Part shown: positions 59,314 through 64,000 of the stretch, one piece after another
How positions within the stretch are numbered: the stretch's first letter is position 1
Layout: every line of letters starts with the position of its first letter
Position numbers and translations under genes: made by a program
Assembly (NCBI RefSeq): GCF_009760925.1
Contig: NZ_VRLV01000012.1
Span: 62,001 to 126,000, forward strand
Length of the DNA: 64,000 nucleotides
Direction of reading: 5' to 3'
Source of the DNA: Nonomuraea typhae
Lineage (GTDB): Bacteria > Actinomycetota > Actinomycetes > Streptosporangiales > Streptosporangiaceae
Notes under the pieces: model-generated
The model's input: the letters and a program-made list of their open reading frames with translations, nothing else
Databases searched by the model: none
What the model was told of the DNA's origin: nothing

Positions 59314-60807
59314 ATGAGGCGAATCGGGACCTTGATCGCCGGCGGCGGTCTCCTGCTGGCCACTGCCTGCGGCGGTGGCGGCGGCGGCCAGACCGGCGGG
59401 GCGTCGCCGTCCAAGCAGGAGACCTTGTCCGTCGGGTTCGTGGCCGAGCCGGCCAACCTGGACTTCACCTCGACCGAGGGCGCCGCGATCCCGCAGGCGC
59501 TGCTGGTCAACGTCTACGAGGGCCTGGTCAAACTGGACCAGGACGGCAAGATCGTGCCTCTGCTCGCCGAGAAGTGGGAGATCTCCGAGGACCGCAAGAC
59601 CTACACGTTCACCCTGCGCAAGGGCGTCACGTTCACCGGCGGCGCCCCGTTCACCGCCGACGACGTCGCCTTTTCCCTCAACCGGGTCACGTCCGACTGG
59701 AAGCTGAAGATCAAGACCCAGCTCGACGTCATCGACAAGGTGGAGAAGAAGGACGACACCACCGCCGTCGTCACGCTCAAGCGCCCCAGCAACGGCTTCC
59801 TGTATGCGATGGCCACCCGCCTCGGGGCGATGTTCAGCCGCACGGGCGTCGCCGAGCTGGCCACCAAGCCCGTCGGCACCGGCCCCTTCCAGCTCGGCTC
59901 CTGGAAGCGCGGCGACTCGATCCAGCTCACCGCCAACCCGGGCTACTGGGGCGCCAAGCCCGCGCTCTCCGGCGTCACACTGAAATACTTCAAGGACGCC
60001 ACGGCCATGAACAACGCGTTGCTGACCGGCGGCATCGACGTCATCTCCAGCGTCCAGGCGCCGGAGTCGCTGCAGCAGTTCGCCGACCCCGGCCGCTTCC
60101 AGACGGTCGAGGGCACCACCAACGGCGAGGTCGTGCTCTCCCTCAACAACGGCCGCCCGCCGTTCAACGACAAGAAGGCCCGGCAGGCCGTCCGCCACGC
60201 CATCGACCACAAGGCGCTCCTCGACACCGCGTGGGCCGGCCGCGGCCAGCTCATCGGCACGATGGTCCCCCCGACGGACCCGTGGTACGAAGACCGCACC
60301 GGCGACTACCCCTACGACGTGGCCAAGGCGAAGGAACTGCTCGGCGGCAAGACCTACACCGTGAAGATGCGGGTGCCGAACCTGCCCTACGCGGTGGCCG
60401 CCGCCCAGGTGGTCAAGTCGCAGCTCGCGCAGGTGGGCATCACGGCCGACATCGAGCCGCTGGAGTTCCCCGCCCGCTGGCTGGACGTGGTGTTCAAGCA
60501 GGGTGACTACGACATCTCTATGATCAACCACGTCGAACCCCGCGACATGGGCATCTTCGCCGACAAGTCGTACTACTTCCACTACGACAACCCCGCGTTC
60601 GGCAAGCTCCTCGCCGAGGCCGACCAGGGCACCGAGCAGGACCAGGCCGGCAAGCTCAAGCAGGCCGCCAAGCTGCTGTCCGACGACGCGGCGGCCGACT
60701 GGCTCTTCCTCTTCCCCAACCTCATCGTCGCCAAGAAGGGCGTGACCGGCCTGCCGAAGAACGCCATCGCCGAGTCCTTCGACTTCACCGGACTCGCCAA
60801 GCAGTGA
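59314..60807 (+). CDS. Peptide/nickel-type ABC transporter substrate-binding lipoprotein
   Basis: 497 residues; lipobox LLATAC with Cys near residue 19 and a Gly-rich linker. Family 5 (DppA/OppA) binding protein: GAAIPQALLVNVYEGLVKLD (~56), KTYTFTLRKGVTF with FTADDVAFSLNRV (~95-125), and TKPVGTGPFQLGSWKRGDSIQLTANPGYWG (~188). First of five co-directional transporter genes. The bound ligand, peptide or otherwise, is not predictable. Confidence 0.94.
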   Translation: MRRIGTLIAGGGLLLATACGGGGGGQTGGASPSKQETLSVGFVAEPANLDFTSTEGAAIPQALLVNVYEGLVKLDQDGKIVPLLAEKWEISEDRKTYTFTLRKGVTFTGGAPFTADDVAFSLNRVTSDWKLKIKTQLDVIDKVEKKDDTTAVVTLKRPSNGFLYAMATRLGAMFSRTGVAELATKPVGTGPFQLGSWKRGDSIQLTANPGYWGAKPALSGVTLKYFKDATAMNNALLTGGIDVISSVQAPESLQQFADPGRFQTVEGTTNGEVVLSLNNGRPPFNDKKARQAVRHAIDHKALLDTAWAGRGQLIGTMVPPTDPWYEDRTGDYPYDVAKAKELLGGKTYTVKMRVPNLPYAVAAAQVVKSQLAQVGITADIEPLEFPARWLDVVFKQGDYDISMINHVEPRDMGIFADKSYYFHYDNPAFGKLLAEADQGTEQDQAGKLKQAAKLLSDDAAADWLFLFPNLIVAKKGVTGLPKNAIAESFDFTGLAKQ

Positions 60808-61751
60808 TCCTCTACCTGGTCAAGCGGCTGGCGGTGCTCCTGGCGAGCACCGCCGCCGCCGGCGTGGCCGTCTTCGCCTTCATGGGCCTGCTGCCGGGCG
60901 ACCCGGCCGAGATCGCGCTCGGCGTCAACGCCACCCCGGAGGCGGTCGCCGCGCTGCGCCGGCAGTTCGGCACCGACCGGCCGCCCCTCGTCCAGTTCTT
61001 CGACTGGTTCGGCGGCCTGGCCGGCGGCGACTTCGGCACCTCCTACGTGACCAGCTCGCCCATCGGGCCGCAGATCTCGGAACGGCTGGCGGTCACCGCC
61101 GTGCTCGTGCTCGGCGGCATGGTCATCGCCGTGCTCGTGGCCGTGCCCGCCGGCACGTTCGCCGCCGTCCACCACCGCAACCCGCTCGGCGCCGCGATCA
61201 GCGCGATCAGCCAGGTCGGCATCGCCGTCCCCGCCTTCCTGGCCGGCATCCTGCTGGTCTTCGTCTTCGCGGTGCAGGCGCAGGCGCTGCCGTCCGGCGG
61301 CTACGTGCCCTTCTCCGAGGACCCGGCGCAGTGGCTGCTGAGCCTCCTGCTGCCGTGGTCGTCGCTGGGCCTGGTGCAGGGCGCGGTCCTGACCCGGTAC
61401 GTACGCTCGTCGGTGCTCGACGTCATGCGCGAGGACTACCTGCGCACCGCCCGCGCCAAGGGCCGCGGCCGCATGGGCGCGCTGTGGCGGCACGGGCTGC
61501 GCAACGCCTCCATCCCCGTCGTCACCGTGCTCGGCCTGCAACTGGCGACGCTGCTCATCGGCGCCGTCGTGGTCGAGCGCGTCTTCGTCATCCCCGGCCT
61601 CGGCGACCTGCTGCTGAACGGCGTGGCCGCCCGCGACCTGCTGCTCGTCCAAGGCGTCGTCATGGTCCTCGTGGTGGCCGTGCTGCTGATCAACTTCCTG
61701 GTCGACGTGGCCTACGCCGCCCTCGACCCCCGCCTGCGAGGTGCGCGATGA
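60804..61751 (+). CDS. ABC permease, DppB-like
   Basis: 315 residues from a GTG overlapping the previous stop (GTGA). Six helices, the N-terminal YLVKRLAVLLASTAAAGVAVF anchor, the conserved LLPGDPAEIALG loop and the EAA-type loop YLRTARAKGRGRMGALWRHGLRNASIPVV (~213). Confidence 0.94.
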   Translation: MILYLVKRLAVLLASTAAAGVAVFAFMGLLPGDPAEIALGVNATPEAVAALRRQFGTDRPPLVQFFDWFGGLAGGDFGTSYVTSSPIGPQISERLAVTAVLVLGGMVIAVLVAVPAGTFAAVHHRNPLGAAISAISQVGIAVPAFLAGILLVFVFAVQAQALPSGGYVPFSEDPAQWLLSLLLPWSSLGLVQGAVLTRYVRSSVLDVMREDYLRTARAKGRGRMGALWRHGLRNASIPVVTVLGLQLATLLIGAVVVERVFVIPGLGDLLLNGVAARDLLLVQGVVMVLVVAVLLINFLVDVAYAALDPRLRGAR

Positions 61752-62581
61752 GGGGCCGGATCAACGCCGGGCTGGTCGTCGGCGGCGTGCTCGTCGGCCT
61801 CGTCGTGGCCGCCGCCCTCGTCTCGTTCGTGTGGACCCCGCACGACCCGACCCTGGTCGACGCCGCCCGCAAGCTCCAGGAGCCCGGCGGCGGCTACCTG
61901 CTCGGCGCCGACAAGTTCGGCCGCGACACCTTCAGCCAGCTCATGGTCGGCGCCCGCACCACGCTCTACGTCGGCATCGTGGCCGTCGGCATCGCCGCCG
62001 TGATCGGCGCCCCGCTCGGCATCGTCGCCGGGATGACCGGCCACGGCTGGCTGTCGGAGCTGGTCATGCGGGTCAACGACCTCGTCTTCGCCTTCCCCGC
62101 CCTGCTCCTGGCCGTCATGCTCGGCGCCGTCTACGGAGCCGGGACGCTCACCGCCATGATCGCCATCGGCGTGGCCACGGTGCCCGCCTTCGCCCGCGTC
62201 GCCCGGGCCGCGACGCTGCAGGTCATGGTGACCGACTACATCATGGCCGCCCGCGCCGCCGGCCGTACCCGCCGGGCCATCGCGGTGCGGCACGTGCTGC
62301 CGAACATCTCCTCGATGCTGATCGTCCAGGCGTCGGTCTCGTTCGCGATCGCGATCCTGGCCGAGGCGGCGCTGTCCTTCCTCGGCTTCGGCACCCGCCC
62401 GCCGATCCCCTCGTGGGGACGCATGCTGCAGGAGTCGCAGGAACTGCTCTTCTCCACCCCCCGCCTGGCCCTGTGGCCCGGCCTGGCGATCGCGCTGGCC
62501 GTCCTCGGCTTCAACCTCCTCGGCGACGGCCTGCGCGACTACCTGGACCCGAAGCTGAGGAGGATCCGTGCTGAGCGTTGA
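61748..62581 (+). CDS. ABC permease, DppC-like
   Basis: 277 residues from an ATG in an ATGA overlap. DppC features: FVWTPHDPTLVD after the first helix, YLLGADKFGRDTFSQLMVGARTTL (~58), the loop YIMAARAAGRTRRAIAVRHVLPNI (~165) and the closing NLLGDGLRDYLDPKLR. Confidence 0.94.
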   Translation: MRGRINAGLVVGGVLVGLVVAAALVSFVWTPHDPTLVDAARKLQEPGGGYLLGADKFGRDTFSQLMVGARTTLYVGIVAVGIAAVIGAPLGIVAGMTGHGWLSELVMRVNDLVFAFPALLLAVMLGAVYGAGTLTAMIAIGVATVPAFARVARAATLQVMVTDYIMAARAAGRTRRAIAVRHVLPNISSMLIVQASVSFAIAILAEAALSFLGFGTRPPIPSWGRMLQESQELLFSTPRLALWPGLAIALAVLGFNLLGDGLRDYLDPKLRRIRAER

Positions 62582-63450
62582 CGGGCTCTCCGTGCACGCC
62601 GGCGACCTCCGGCTCGTGCGGGACGTCTCCTTCTCCATCGCCCCCGGCGAACGGGTCGGGCTCATCGGGGAGTCCGGCTCCGGCAAGTCGCTGACCGCGC
62701 TGTCGCTCATGGGCCTGCTCCCGGAAGGGGTCACCGCCTCGGGCAAGGCTGCGCTGGACGGCCGTGATCTCGTCGGCGTCCCGGAAAAACGGCTCATGGG
62801 GCTGCGGGGCCGTACCGTCTCGATGGTCTTCCAGGAGCCGATGACCGCGCTCAACCCGCTCATGCGGGTCGGCGCGCAGGTCGCCGAGGTGATGACGCTG
62901 CATGGCGCCCCCCGCGCGGCCGCCCGCGCCCGCGCGGTCGAGCTCCTGGAGCGGGTACGGCTGCCGCGGCCCGCCCAGCTCGCCCGCGCCTACCCCCACC
63001 AGCTCTCCGGCGGCCAGCGGCAGCGGGTCATGCTCGCCATCGCGCTGGCCAACGAGCCCGAGCTGCTCATCTGCGACGAGCCCACGACCGCCCTGGACGT
63101 GACCGTCCAGAAGCAGATGCTGGAGCTGATCGCCGAGGTCGCCCCCGCGCTGCTGTTCATCACCCACGACCTCGCCGTGGTGGCGGCGATGTGCGAGCGC
63201 GTCCTGGTCATGTACGGCGGGCGGGTCGTCGAGACCGGGCCCATGCGCGAGGTCTTCACCCGGCCCCGCCACCGCTACACCGAGGGCCTGCTGGCCTCCT
63301 CCCGGCTGACCCCGCGCGGCACCCGGCTGCCCACGATCAAGGGAAGCGTGCCCCCGGCGGGCGGCTTCCCCGGCGGCTGCGTCTTCCGCAACCGCTGCCC
63401 GCACGCCACCCCGGAGTGCGAGACCGAACCGGAGCTGACGGGAGACGGCC

Positions 63451-64000
<550 letters not shown>

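Overview
The window is very GC-rich DNA with strong G/C at third codon positions, many GTG and TTG starts, and tightly packed operons with ATGA or GTGA overlaps. A mycothiol-conjugate amidase, a thiazoline siderophore cluster, class III cyclase signalling and ROK, TetR, GntR and TipA-type regulators point to a filamentous actinomycete. The family is not decidable from the sequence; Streptosporangiales is a weak guess. I see no rRNA, tRNA, CRISPR array or insertion sequence, and almost no gene-free DNA (no gap above about 300 bases).

Layout. 1-9270 (+): the 3' end of a pyochelin/yersiniabactin-type siderophore cluster. It holds an NRPS ending Cy-A(MT)-PCP-TE with a Cys-type specificity code, a saccharopine-dehydrogenase-like protein, a thiazolinyl imide reductase, a type II thioesterase, an O-methyltransferase and an RhtX/FptX-like importer. 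9267-18876 (-): one eight-gene operon of a polyamine-type ABC transporter, an acyl-CoA dehydrogenase, an NDP-forming acyl-CoA synthetase, a ThDP-dependent 2-oxo-acid decarboxylase and an amino-acid dehydrogenase. It reads as an import-and-degrade route for an amino acid or guanidino/amine compound. A TetR gene lies upstream, and similar 24-bp sites precede both units. 19742-21761 (+): a Trk/Ktr potassium uptake pair.

21822-35671 (+) is the most unusual part: a roughly 4,285-residue protein built like the A subunit of insecticidal Tc toxins, carrying about 30 hemopexin-like repeats in two arrays and an acidic linker. Eleven bases downstream is a HopA1-like protein with an arginine-rich N-terminus. 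No TcB or TcC gene is present. Convergent to it lie a small secreted emfourin-like protein, a PmoA-family protein and a disulfide-type flavoprotein.

38430-46586: an RlmG/RsmC-like methyltransferase, the protocatechuate operon pcaHGBL (pcaB is loaded with in-frame minisatellites), an acetate-type symporter with its DUF485 partner, and a TipA-like regulator. 46589-52925: mca, then a ROK repressor divergent from a sugar ABC transporter plus GH29 alpha-L-fucosidase, with a perfect palindromic operator just after a TTGACG promoter. 52996-58404: a TTC38-like TPR protein, a subtilase, an LLM flavin oxidoreductase, a small methyltransferase and an Rv1264-like adenylate cyclase. 58470-64000: a FadR-type regulator with a perfect TGGTCCGACCA operator, divergent from a peptide/nickel-type ABC transporter whose last ATPase runs off the window.
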